Source: Arachidicoccus sp.
GTDB taxonomy: Bacteria; Bacteroidota; Bacteroidia; Chitinophagales; Chitinophagaceae
Direction of reading: 5' to 3'
NCBI GenBank assembly: GCA_028283605.1
Contig: JAPWKH010000033.1
Location: 186,001-250,000 of the forward strand
DNA: 64,000 nt
This document shows, piece after piece, positions 11,846-20,356 of this stretch (the stretch's first letter is position 1; every line of letters starts with the position of its first letter). The translations under genes were made by a program, and so were the position numbers. Under the pieces are notes generated by a model. The model saw only the letters and a program-made list of their open reading frames with translations, did not search any database and was not told the origin of the DNA.

Positions 11846-11893
11846 TTTATAGGCAGGAGATAGGATCATAGAAACTAATCCCGTCAATTCAAT

Positions 11894-11901
11894 TACATTT
11901 G
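11894..11901 (+). promoter_or_regulatory. Bacteroidota -7 box for the DUF3347 gene
   Basis: TACATTTG lies 50 bases before the ATG at 11952. Confidence 0.4.
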
Positions 11902-11951
11902 TTGGAATAAAAGTAAATTCCATCTGACAAATAAAAACGAAAAATAAACAG

Positions 11952-12563
11952 ATGAAAAAAGGCATATTTATCATTGTGGCTGTTATAGCGTGTTTTGCAA
12001 TTTATTTTTTTGTGGCAAATAAAAAAGGCGAAAAAGGTGGCATGGAAAAAGAAAAGCCTTTGAATATTAGCAAAACATCAGAGTTCTTTAATGCTTCCTT
12101 ACAAAATGCGTTAAGCGAATATTATCAGATGCACGATGCTTTTGTTCATTGGGATTCTGCTAATATTATTGATTCGCTTGCCGACTCCCTCGAATATTAT
12201 GTACGCGCTATTGCTTTTGATAAATTAAATGCAGATTCATTGCTGGTAAATACGGCAAAAAACTATGCGAGCGCTATAGAGGCCGAATGTGTTTCTGTTC
12301 AAAAAGAAACGGATATTAAAGAGCAACGAAAAAGTTTTTATACCATTTCTGAAAATATGTTTGATCTGTTACGAACAGTACAATACGATAAAGAAAAAAT
12401 ATTTCATATCCGCTGCCCGATGGCATTTGGCAAAGATCAGGAAGGTTATTGGCTAAGTAATAAAAAGGAAATTATAAATCCGTACTTTGGAGATAAAGAT
12501 CCCGCTAATGGCGATGCAATGTTGCATTGCGGCAATATTGAAGATTCGATATATGCTAATTAA
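11952..12563 (+). CDS. DUF3347 domain protein, membrane-anchored
   Basis: A 203-residue protein with one N-terminal membrane segment (about 3-22), then a helical domain of about 110 residues and a C-terminal metal-site-like tail. The tail has the DUF3347 pattern IRCPM (Cys155) followed by WLSNKKEI-NPYFG and ML-CGN (Cys193). DUF3347 domains are usually found fused to, or beside, CusB-type copper efflux adaptors and are thought to bind metal. Here the gene stands alone with its own promoter and no efflux gene next to it, so a role as a periplasmic copper or silver carrier is inference. An insertion of about five residues separates FGDK from ML-CG. Confidence 0.65.
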   Translation: MKKGIFIIVAVIACFAIYFFVANKKGEKGGMEKEKPLNISKTSEFFNASLQNALSEYYQMHDAFVHWDSANIIDSLADSLEYYVRAIAFDKLNADSLLVNTAKNYASAIEAECVSVQKETDIKEQRKSFYTISENMFDLLRTVQYDKEKIFHIRCPMAFGKDQEGYWLSNKKEIINPYFGDKDPANGDAMLHCGNIEDSIYAN

Positions 12564-12726
12564 TATACTGAGAATCTTGTTAAGAATTATTGTAGAATAT
12601 TCTTATAATAAGGTCGGATTGCAGACAAGTTTACAAAAAGAAGAAAACATTTATCGTCATTGCCGCAAACACGGTAATTTTTTGATAAACTTTATTGAAC
12701 AAAGTCGTAATAAATATTCATATCAT

Positions 12727-12878
12727 TTATAAAACATAGATAGTCTGTAATATTGGTATCGCGTCATGCCGAATTTAGTTCAGCATCTCTTGGCACAAGA
12801 CCCTGAAACAAGTTCAGGGAGACGGGTGAATCCAAAACAATTTATCATAACAGACTATTAGTAATATAAACTGTATTA
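12727..12878 (+). repeat. MITE-like dispersed repeat, copy 1
   Basis: About 150 bases that recur in inverted orientation at 50796-50951. The unit carries short terminal inverted repeats ATAGTCTGT and ACAGACTAT, and two internal dyads (a GCCGAA...TTCaGC stem and a CCCTGAA...TTCAGGG stem). No coding capacity was seen. It lies in the gap after the DUF3347 gene. Confidence 0.7.
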
Positions 12879-12990
12879 GACATTAAAATTATATTGTAAC
12901 ATCTCCGCCGTCATTCCCGCGAAGGCGGGAATCTCCTGTCGTGCAAAATAAAATTTTGCCAATAGATGCCGAAACGAGTTCGGCATGAAT
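12877..12990 (-). repeat. Second dispersed repeat, fused to copy 1 of the MITE-like element
   Basis: On the minus strand 12877-12964 closely matches 45211-45298, sharing GAGATTCCCGC, CGCGGGAATGACGGCGGAG and the following ATGTTACAATA. The core TTCCCGC...GCGGGAA is a hairpin. A further small dyad, GCCGAAacgagTTCGGC, follows at about 12968-12984. Confidence 0.65.
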
Positions 12991-13040
12991 GATATTGTTT
13001 CTTTGTTTAATTGGTATCAGACACAATTCTTACATCCATT

Positions 13041-13094
13041 TATGATATAACTAAGTGCGCTTCAAGAAATTGAGGCGCACTTAGTTATATCATA
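13041..13094 (+). repeat. 54-base near-perfect hairpin with GAAA loop
   Basis: Arms of 25 bases (13041-13065 and 13070-13094) pair with one exception and enclose the loop GAAA. The single non-Watson-Crick pair is T with G, which is a stable wobble only in the plus-strand RNA. No T-run follows on either strand, though it lies between the DUF3347 gene and the 3' end of the minus-strand barrel protein and could block readthrough. Confidence 0.7.
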
Positions 13095-13120
13095 AAAAAA
13101 TTCTACTTTAAACCAAATTC

Positions 13121-13945
13121 TTATAAACTTATTGCATAGCCGATCATAACTGTTCCAGCACCGGAATGGTTCTTGCCGTAGACAGCATATTTTTGAATAT
13201 TTATTAAACTGTAATTACCGCCGCCTTCTATAAATACTGTATTTCTTTTGAACTTATAAGCAAAGCCAACATTGCCTTCCAAGCCGAAATTTCCTTTGTG
13301 AAGATCTTGTTTAATGCTTACTGTTGTATCAAAACTTTGCGCCGGCAAAGGAACTTGTACAATGTTTGTAGGATCAGAAGGATCTGGCTGATAAGGAACT
13401 TCTACAGGTTGTGTTCCCGCCTTATCGTAATAAATTTGTTGTGCTCCATTCGCGGTTTGTACCTGGTGAGCATTTAATAATAATCCTACATAAGGTCCTG
13501 CATCTACATAAAACCTCCAATGATTATTTTTTCCTAAATCCCAGCCGAACTTGGCTAAAATAGGGAGCATCAAATAGTTTATTTTAGCAGTGCTTTTAAA
13601 ATTTGCGTAAAAATAGTCAGGAACGGTTGTTAAAATTTGCGCGAATTCAGCCTTTTGCTCATCTGTTAAAGGGAAAGCCTGCATACCACTTTTCTTGGCG
13701 CCTTGTTGAGAATATTCAAGCATCGGTTGAATGGAAAATAATTTACTTATCTTAAACTCTGCAAATATTCCAAATCCTGTAGCCGCTCTGGTAGAATATC
13801 CTTCGCTCAAAGGCGTGCCGCTGCCGCCTGTAAGATTTGGAATGGTAAGGCCCGCACGTACGCCAATGGAAATATTTTGTGTTTGCGCTGAAATAGATAT
13901 AACTCCCAATGCAAGAGAGAACAATAAAAGAAATTTCTTAGTCAT
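13121..13945 (-). CDS. Outer-membrane beta-barrel protein (PorT/OMP_b-brl type)
   Basis: A 274-residue protein with a signal peptide (MTKKFLLLFSLALGVISISAQ) and a series of amphipathic beta strands, such as SIGVRAGLTIPNL, FSIQPMLEYSQQG and NFGLEGNVGFAYKF. The strand pattern and length fit the small 8-stranded barrels of Bacteroidota (outer membrane protein beta-barrel domain). A Pro/Asp-rich loop (about 185-205) would face outward. No function can be assigned. It is transcribed alone; a minus-strand -7 box lies about 60 bases before the start. Confidence 0.75.
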   Translation of the reverse strand: MTKKFLLLFSLALGVISISAQTQNISIGVRAGLTIPNLTGGSGTPLSEGYSTRAATGFGIFAEFKISKLFSIQPMLEYSQQGAKKSGMQAFPLTDEQKAEFAQILTTVPDYFYANFKSTAKINYLMLPILAKFGWDLGKNNHWRFYVDAGPYVGLLLNAHQVQTANGAQQIYYDKAGTQPVEVPYQPDPSDPTNIVQVPLPAQSFDTTVSIKQDLHKGNFGLEGNVGFAYKFKRNTVFIEGGGNYSLINIQKYAVYGKNHSGAGTVMIGYAISL

Positions 13946-14005
13946 TTATTAAGTTTTAATTTTTTAAAAATAGGTTGCCCGAATAGCGTTTGTAAAGAGA
14001 GTTTA

Positions 14006-14013
14006 CAAATGTA
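14006..14013 (-). promoter_or_regulatory. Bacteroidota -7 box for the barrel protein gene
   Basis: TACATTTG on the minus strand, 61 bases before the start codon at 13945. Confidence 0.4.
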
Positions 14014-14104
14014 AGGTACAATAATCGATTGTAAGCCAATTTTTTAATATCATATTACATAATAAGAAATTTTACATATATCCAAAGTCATTTGATTTTA
14101 TGTT

Positions 14105-14112
14105 TACTTTTG
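14105..14112 (+). promoter_or_regulatory. Bacteroidota -7 box for the M42 peptidase gene
   Basis: TACTTTTG lies 16 bases before the ATG at 14129. Confidence 0.45.
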
Positions 14113-14128
14113 AAAACAAAACAAAATT

Positions 14129-15238
14129 ATGGCAAAGAGCAAAAAGCATAAGGATAATATTCTCAACAATGAAAGTTTGGCTTTTCTAAAAACATATATC
14201 AATAATGCCTCTCCGGTTGGATTTGAAACCAGCGGGCAAAAATTGTGGCTGGAATATCTTAAGCCTTATATTGACGATACTTATACCGATGCCTACGGCA
14301 CGGCTGTCGGAATTATCAATCCCGCACATCCGTTTAAAGTAGTGATCGAAGCGCATGCAGATGAAATCAGTTGGTTTGTAAATTATATCAGCGAGCAGGG
14401 ATTTATTTATTTAAAAAGAAACGGTGGCGTAGACCATCAGATTGCACCGGCAAAGCGCGTGTGGATACATGGTAAAAAAGGCCCTGTAAAAGCCGTATTC
14501 GGATGGCCTGCAATTCATACAAGACACAATCCTGATATTAAAGAGCCGCAACCAAAGCCTGATAATCTTTTTTTAGATTGTGGTGCGAGAAGCAAAAAAG
14601 AAGTGGAAGAATTAGGAATTCATGTTGGCGTAGTTGTTACTTACGAAGAAGGGTTTGACGAACTGGTAAACGGTTATTATATCGGGCGTGCCTTTGATAA
14701 TAAAATCGGCGGCTTTATGATTGCGCAGGTAGCGCGCTTACTCAAAGAAAATAATGATAAGCTGCCATTTGGTTTATATATTGTAAATGCTGTGCAGGAA
14801 GAAATAGGATTGCGCGGCGCGGAAATGATTGCAAGAAAAATAAAACCTAATGTAGCAATTATAACCGATGTAACACACGATACGCAAACGCCATTTATTA
14901 ATAAAAACATTGAAGGCGATACAGCTTGTGGCAAAGGCCCGGCGCTGACCTACGGCCCGGCAGTACAAAACAATTTGTTGAAACTGATACAAAAAGTAGC
15001 AGATAAAAATAAAATAAATGTGCAGCTGCGTGCAACCAGCCGAAGCACCGGAACCGATACCGATAGTTTTGCTTATGCTAATGACGGCTGTCCGTCGGCG
15101 CTGATCTCCATTCCGCTTCGCTATATGCACACTACGGTAGAAATGTTGCATAAAGATGATATTATAAATACTGTAAAGCTGATGCATGAAACCATAAAAA
15201 CCATTACTCCGAAAACTGATTTCAGTTATTTCAGTTAA
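14129..15238 (+). CDS. M42 family metallo-aminopeptidase
   Basis: A 369-residue cytosolic peptidase of the M42 (glutamyl aminopeptidase/'endoglucanase' FrvX) family, which forms large oligomers that trim peptides. The expected dinuclear metal and catalytic residues are visible: His76 and Asp78 in EAHADE, Asp190 in RAFDNKIGG, Glu224-Glu225 in QEEIGLRG, Asp247 in ITDVTHD, and a late His in RYMHTTVEM. No signal peptide is present. Older annotations of this family as cellulase are misleading. It lies upstream of the uronate cluster but has its own promoter and is probably unrelated to it. Confidence 0.88.
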   Translation: MAKSKKHKDNILNNESLAFLKTYINNASPVGFETSGQKLWLEYLKPYIDDTYTDAYGTAVGIINPAHPFKVVIEAHADEISWFVNYISEQGFIYLKRNGGVDHQIAPAKRVWIHGKKGPVKAVFGWPAIHTRHNPDIKEPQPKPDNLFLDCGARSKKEVEELGIHVGVVVTYEEGFDELVNGYYIGRAFDNKIGGFMIAQVARLLKENNDKLPFGLYIVNAVQEEIGLRGAEMIARKIKPNVAIITDVTHDTQTPFINKNIEGDTACGKGPALTYGPAVQNNLLKLIQKVADKNKINVQLRATSRSTGTDTDSFAYANDGCPSALISIPLRYMHTTVEMLHKDDIINTVKLMHETIKTITPKTDFSYFS

Positions 15239-15296
15239 TCGAAAAGATTTGCACCATATCGGATAAATTTTTAGAAACGCTTATATATAAACCATA

Positions 15297-15304
15297 TAAT
15301 TTTG
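15297..15304 (+). promoter_or_regulatory. Bacteroidota -7 box for altronate dehydratase
   Basis: TAATTTTG, followed by C, lies 25 bases before the ATG at 15330. No copy of the LacI-type operator seen at 18050 is visible here. Confidence 0.4.
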
Positions 15305-15329
15305 CATTTAAAATCTTATTCTAATTGTG

Positions 15330-16982
15330 ATGGAAACAGATATTCATAAAGTAATTCATATACATCCGAAAGACAATGTACTGGTAGCCTTGCAGGATTT
15401 GAGCGCAGGAGAAACAATTACGTTTGAAAATGCCCAATATGTTTTGAAAGAAGATATACCGGCGAAGCATAAATTTTTTATGCAGGATATGCAGTTCGGC
15501 GATGAAATATTTATGTACGGCGTATTGGTAGGCAAAGCGCAGATGTTTATTCCGCAGGGCTCAAGGATGTCAACTGAAAATACTAAGCATGCTGCACAGC
15601 CTTTTTATTATAGGAAAGTAGATTACCATTGGCACAAGCCGGATATATCCAAATTTGAAGGCCGTACTTTCAACGGTTATCATCGTTCTGATGGGAGAGT
15701 AGGCACGGCAAATTACTGGCTGTTCCTTCCGACTGTATTTTGCGAGAATAGAAATCTGGATGTCATAAAAGAAGCGCTTCACAACGAATTAGGATACGCT
15801 GTTACGGATAAGTACAAAGATTTTACACATACTCTCTTATCGCTTTATAAAAACGGAAATGACATTTTAATTAATGATGTTGAAATAAAAGAAGCAGATG
15901 TACCTACAAAAAGATTTTTCCGGAATGTAGATGGCATTAAGTTTTTAAACCATCAGGGAGGTTGCGGCGGCACGCGGCAAGATGCTGCTACGTTAAGTAA
16001 ATTATTGGCGGCTTATGCCGATCATCCGAATGTTGCGGGAGTAACAGTTTTAAGTTTAGGATGCCAGCATTTGCAAGTCAAAAATTTTTTGAACGATTTG
16101 AAAGAACACAATCCTTCTTTCGATAAACCTTTATATATTTTTGAACAGCAACAAAGCAAAAGTGAAGAACAATTAATTAAAGACGCCATTAAGCAAACTT
16201 TTCTCGGCTTGGTAGAAGCCAATAAACTGGAAAGAAAACCTGCCGCTTTAGATAAACTTGTTATCGGTGTCAAATGCGGCGGCAGCGATGGTTTCAGCGG
16301 AATATCAGCAAATCCGTCTGTTGGATATACTGCAGATTTACTGGTAGCTTTAGGAGGTAAAATTTTATTAGCTGAATTTCCTGAATTATGTGGTGCCGAA
16401 CAAAATTTAATTGACAGGACAGAAAATAAAGAAGCTGCCGAAAAGTTCATTAATTTAATGACAACTTATAACAGGCAGGCGGAAAGTGTAGGTTCCGGTT
16501 TTTACATGAATCCTTCGCCGGGAAACATTAAAGACGGATTAATTACAGATGCCATCAAAAGTGCCGGAGCAGCCAAGAAAGGCGGCACTGCGCCGGTTGC
16601 AGATGTATTGGATTATACAGAACCTGCTGTAAAACCCGGATTGAATCTGGTTTGTACGCCCGGTAATGATGTGGAAGCAACCACAGGAAAAGCCGCTGCC
16701 GGCGCAACGCTTATTTTATTTACCACAGGTTTAGGCACGCCAACAGGAAATCCGGTTTGCCCGGTTATCAAAGTGGCCACCAACACTTCACTCGCGGCAA
16801 GGATGAAAGATATCATTGATATTGATACCGGATCTATAATTCGCGGAGAAAAAACAATTCAGCAAATGGGAGAGGAGATTTTGGAATTTTGTATAAAAGT
16901 GGCAAGTGGAGAAATTACTCCAAAAGCGGTGCAACTAAATCAGGATGATTTTATCCCGTGGAAAAGAGGTGTAAGTTTGTAA
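15330..16982 (+). CDS. uxaA: Altronate dehydratase (UxaA family)
   Basis: A 550-residue enzyme that dehydrates D-altronate to 2-keto-3-deoxy-D-gluconate in the galacturonate pathway. The N-terminal ~95 residues form an SAF domain (starting near HPKDNVLVALQDLSAGE), and the rest is the catalytic UxaA domain with HQGGCGGTRQD, GVKCGGSDGFSGISANP and GAGATLILFTTGLGTPTGNP-like segments rich in Cys and Gly. I chose the ATG at 15330 over the GTG directly before it. It is followed after 24 bases by the frameshifted epimerase gene. Galactarate dehydratase is a close relative, but the N-terminal SAF domain and length fit altronate better. Confidence 0.82.
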   Translation: METDIHKVIHIHPKDNVLVALQDLSAGETITFENAQYVLKEDIPAKHKFFMQDMQFGDEIFMYGVLVGKAQMFIPQGSRMSTENTKHAAQPFYYRKVDYHWHKPDISKFEGRTFNGYHRSDGRVGTANYWLFLPTVFCENRNLDVIKEALHNELGYAVTDKYKDFTHTLLSLYKNGNDILINDVEIKEADVPTKRFFRNVDGIKFLNHQGGCGGTRQDAATLSKLLAAYADHPNVAGVTVLSLGCQHLQVKNFLNDLKEHNPSFDKPLYIFEQQQSKSEEQLIKDAIKQTFLGLVEANKLERKPAALDKLVIGVKCGGSDGFSGISANPSVGYTADLLVALGGKILLAEFPELCGAEQNLIDRTENKEAAEKFINLMTTYNRQAESVGSGFYMNPSPGNIKDGLITDAIKSAGAAKKGGTAPVADVLDYTEPAVKPGLNLVCTPGNDVEATTGKAAAGATLILFTTGLGTPTGNPVCPVIKVATNTSLAARMKDIIDIDTGSIIRGEKTIQQMGEEILEFCIKVASGEITPKAVQLNQDDFIPWKRGVSL

Positions 16983-17006
16983 TTGTTTTTTAGTAACAAA
17001 TAATAA

Positions 17007-18021
17007 ATGATCCTTAACTATAAATCCATCAGTACGGAATTTAAACATCCGTTTACTATTTCTAATGGAAGAACAAAAACCAATCAGCCTGCATTAATTG
17101 TATCACTTTCTTTAGGCAGGTTTACAGGTTTTGGGGAAGCGCCGGCAATCACTTATTACAACATTACTGTAGAACAAATGATTGCCGACCTGGAAGCAAA
17201 GAAAGTTTTTGTTGAGAAATTTGCTTTGACCGATCCGGAGCGTTATTGGCATTACCTGCATCATTTATTTCCTCAAAATCCTTTTCTTGTATGTGCGCTG
17301 GATATGGCATGCTGGGATTTATTCGGTAAGATGAAAAATCAGCTTTTGTATAAATTGTGGCAAACGGATATGTTCCAATAGTCCGGTTACCGATTACACC
17401 ATTGGCATTGATACAATTGAAAAAATGGTGGATAAAATGCAAGAAAAACCCTGGCCTATCTATAAAATAAAACTGGGAACGGACAGGGATATCGAAATTG
17501 TTGAATCGCTTAGGAAGCATACCAATGCTACATTACGCATTGATGCAAATGCTGCTTGGACAACTGACGAGGCGTTGGAAAAGATTAAAGTTTTTAGTCA
17601 ATTAGGCGTTGAATTTATAGAACAGCCATTGGCAAAAGATGATTGGGCAGGCATGGAAAAATTATTTGCCGAATCGCCGTTGCCTTTATATGCAGATGAA
17701 AGTTGTGTATTTGAAAACGATGTGGAAAAATGCGTAAATCATTTTCATGGCATCAATATAAAACTCACCAAATGCAGCGGCATTTCGCCCGCCTTACGCA
17801 TGATACAAAATGCCAGAAAACTGGATTTGAAAATAATGTTAGGCAGTATGAACGAAAGCACCATTGGCTCATCGGCCATTGCACATTTATTGCCGCTGGT
17901 AGACCATGTTGATATGGACGGTCCATTACTGCTAAAAACGCAAGGAATTGAAGGATTGAATATCTCGGAAGGGAATGTTTGCATAGCAGGTAAAACAGGG
18001 CTTGGAATTTCTTTTTACTGA
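17007..18021 (+). pseudogene. Dipeptide (L-Ala-D/L-Glu) epimerase, frameshifted
   Basis: Enolase-superfamily protein of about 338 residues in two frames. The first frame (17007-17381) ends TDMFQ-stop. Removing one T from the TT at 17373-17374 joins it to the second frame, giving TDMSNSPVTDYTIGID and continuing to 18021. The full protein has the N-terminal capping domain, KIKLGTD, the metal ligands in RIDANAAW, EFIEQPL and YADESC, the second lysine in NIKLTKCSGI, and the MNESTIG and DMDGP motifs typical of dipeptide epimerases. Members racemise the Glu in muropeptide-derived Ala-Glu. Either the gene is inactivated or the base is a sequencing error; the downstream half is otherwise intact. Confidence 0.8.
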
Positions 18022-18039
18022 AATTATTATTCCCTTTTG

Positions 18040-18047
18040 TATTTTTG
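18040..18047 (+). promoter_or_regulatory. Bacteroidota -7 box for the lacI-led operon
   Basis: TATTTTTG; the expected transcript start (about 18052) falls inside the palindrome at 18050-18079. Confidence 0.5.
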
Positions 18048-18049
18048 TC

Positions 18050-18079
18050 TACTTTTATGAAATCGTTTTCATAAAAGTA
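18050..18079 (+). promoter_or_regulatory. LacI-family operator, 13-bp inverted repeat
   Basis: TACTTTTATGAAA (18050-18062) and its exact reverse complement (18067-18079) flank TCGT. The centre ATGAAA-TCG-TTTTCAT has the central CG step typical of LacI/GalR operators. It lies just after a -7 box and 46 bases before the regulator's start codon, so the simplest reading is autorepression of the operon that begins with the regulator. Confidence 0.7.
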
Positions 18080-18124
18080 TATGTTTTTGTTTCATTTTCA
18101 GTCTATCCTTTTCAAATGTATATT

Positions 18125-19135
18125 ATGACGGATAAAAAAACCATTCTTCACGTAGCGCAGGAATCCGGTGTTTCGCCCGCAACGGTTTCGCGTGTAATGA
18201 ACAACCATCGTTACGTAAAAGATTCAACAAGAGAGAAGGTATTAAACACGATCAATTTATTAGAATACCAAAGAGATAATATCGCTTATGGCCTTCGGAG
18301 CAGTAAAACAAAAGTTATTGGCTTGATCGTTCCGCGTATCTCTATGTATTTTCATTCAGCAGCCATTACCGTAATTCAAAATTCATTGTACAAAAACGGG
18401 TATCAGCTAATGATATGCCAGTCTGATGATAAAGCTGTAATGGAAAAAGAATTGGTAAACATATTGCAGTCCGCAAGGGTAGATGCAGTCATTGCTGCGT
18501 GCTCACTGCACACCACCGATTTCAGCCATTTTAATATATTGATGAAAAGAGGCATACCTGTAATTTTTTACGACCGTGTTCCCATGCATAATACAGATGC
18601 CATTCTGATAAAAGGAGATGATTTTAACGGCGGATATATTGCTGCAAGTTATTTAATTAAAAAAGGCTGTAAAAAAATTGCACATATTTCCGGACCGATA
18701 GATTGTAATTTATACAAAGAAAGAACGACCGGTTTTGAAAAAGCCATGCAGGAAAAAAAATTACCGATAAAATCAAATTGGGTTTTTCATCAGGAGCTTA
18801 CAGCCGAAAATGCAAGGGCCGCATTAAACAAAATATTTAGTGCTAAGGTATTGCCCGACGGCTTATTAGCGGATAATGATACCACGGCGATTGCAACATT
18901 GCAGTTTGCCAAAGAAAATGGAATTAAAGTGCCCCAGGATTTAAAGATTGTGGGTTATTCAAATGATCCGCGCAGTACTATCGTGTCTCCCTCCATCACC
19001 ACAATTGAACAATTCCCGGATATAATGGGCATGAAAGTAGTGGAAGTTTTAATGAATATTTTGTCCGATAAAAATAAAGATATTCAAAAGGTCTATACAG
19101 TTGCTGTAAGTCTTGTTGAAAGAGAATCAGCATAA
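18125..19135 (+). CDS. LacI/GalR family transcriptional regulator
   Basis: A 336-residue regulator. The N-terminal helix-turn-helix is clear (ILHVAQESGVSPATVSRVMN, about residues 7-26) with the hinge helix region after it. The periplasmic-binding-protein-like effector domain begins at VIGLIVPRISMYF. I start it at 18125; an open upstream extension back to 18002 would add 41 hydrophobic residues that no LacI protein has and that span the promoter and operator. It sits 25 bases before the GH88 gene in the same direction, so it probably leads that operon and senses a uronate or KDG-type intermediate, which is inference from the neighbours. Confidence 0.9.
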   Translation: MTDKKTILHVAQESGVSPATVSRVMNNHRYVKDSTREKVLNTINLLEYQRDNIAYGLRSSKTKVIGLIVPRISMYFHSAAITVIQNSLYKNGYQLMICQSDDKAVMEKELVNILQSARVDAVIAACSLHTTDFSHFNILMKRGIPVIFYDRVPMHNTDAILIKGDDFNGGYIAASYLIKKGCKKIAHISGPIDCNLYKERTTGFEKAMQEKKLPIKSNWVFHQELTAENARAALNKIFSAKVLPDGLLADNDTTAIATLQFAKENGIKVPQDLKIVGYSNDPRSTIVSPSITTIEQFPDIMGMKVVEVLMNILSDKNKDIQKVYTVAVSLVERESA

Positions 19136-19160
19136 ACTTTTATTCTAAATATTTTACTTA

Positions 19161-20339
19161 ATGCAAAAAATTATTACTCTATTATTTATAATTGCTTGTT
19201 CAGTCGATTTGCATGCGCAGCGGAGCATGAAAAAATTAATTCAGGAGCAATTTGATTTTGCCGCAAAGCAATATAAAATTCTTGCATCACATACGCCTCC
19301 CGATAAAATGCCGAAAACGTATTATGCAAAAAAAGATAAATGGGAAACGAGCAATACGGAATGGTGGTGCAGCGGTTTTTATCCCGGCACGCTTTTATAC
19401 ATTTATGAATATACAAAAGATACGGTCATCTTAAACGAAGCTAAAAGAAGATTAGTTCTACTGCAACCGGAAGATAAGCTGAAAGGTACACACGACTTAG
19501 GTTTTATGATGTTTTGCAGTTTTGGAAATGCATATCGCATCCTTCATGATCCATTATATAAAAGAGTAATTGATACAGCAGCGAACACTTTGGCACTCCG
19601 TTATCATCCGGAAGTAAAAGCGATACAATCCTGGGAAAAAAATAAAGTATTTACCTATCCTGTTATCATCGATAATATGATGAATCTTGAAATGCTTTGC
19701 TGGAATGCGCAAAACAATAATGAACCGAACTTGCAACAAATTGCGGAAACACATGCTAATACAACAATGAAAAATCATTTCAGAAAAGATTACAGTTCAT
19801 ATCATGTTATAGATTATAATCCTGAAACCGGAGAGGTAATTAAGAAAAAAACATGGCAGGGAGCAAATGATTCTTCAGCTTGGGCGCGTGGACAGGCTTG
19901 GGGTTTATATGGTTATACTTCGATGTACAGATTTACTAAGGAGAAAAAATATTTGGAGCAAGCCAAGAACATCGCACACTTTATTTTTACCAATCCTAAT
20001 TTGCCAAGCGATATGATTCCTTATTGGGATTATAATGCACCCGGCATTCCTAATGTTCCGCGCGATGTATCTGCTGCAGCTGTTACAGCTTCCGCATTAT
20101 TGGAGCTGGCGCAATATGTGGGTAAAAATCAAAAGAATGAATATATAAGTGCTGCAATAAAAATTATTCATTCATTATCCTCGCCTGCATACAGGGCGAA
20201 GCTTGGCGAAAATGGTGGTTATATATTATTGCACAGCACTGGCGCATTTCCTATGCATTCGGAAGTGGATGTACCGCTTACTTATGCCGACTATTATTTT
20301 CTCGAAGCATTGCACAGATACAAAGAATGGTATTTATAA
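19161..20339 (+). CDS. GH88 unsaturated glucuronyl hydrolase, exported
   Basis: A 392-residue glycoside hydrolase with a signal peptide (cleaved near LHA-QR, residue 19). It has the (alpha/alpha)6 pattern of GH88. The two conserved aspartates are visible: Asp112 in THDLGFM and Asp171 in VIIDNMMNLE, spaced as in the family. GH88 enzymes hydrate the 4,5-double bond of unsaturated uronic acids left by polysaccharide lyases, releasing 5-keto-4-deoxyuronate. It lies between the regulator and a lyase, which supplies its substrate. The related GH105 family acts on rhamnogalacturonan products; the HDLGF signature favours GH88. Confidence 0.87.
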   Translation: MQKIITLLFIIACSVDLHAQRSMKKLIQEQFDFAAKQYKILASHTPPDKMPKTYYAKKDKWETSNTEWWCSGFYPGTLLYIYEYTKDTVILNEAKRRLVLLQPEDKLKGTHDLGFMMFCSFGNAYRILHDPLYKRVIDTAANTLALRYHPEVKAIQSWEKNKVFTYPVIIDNMMNLEMLCWNAQNNNEPNLQQIAETHANTTMKNHFRKDYSSYHVIDYNPETGEVIKKKTWQGANDSSAWARGQAWGLYGYTSMYRFTKEKKYLEQAKNIAHFIFTNPNLPSDMIPYWDYNAPGIPNVPRDVSAAAVTASALLELAQYVGKNQKNEYISAAIKIIHSLSSPAYRAKLGENGGYILLHSTGAFPMHSEVDVPLTYADYYFLEALHRYKEWYL

Positions 20340-20356
20340 AACTGATCAAATCCCTT

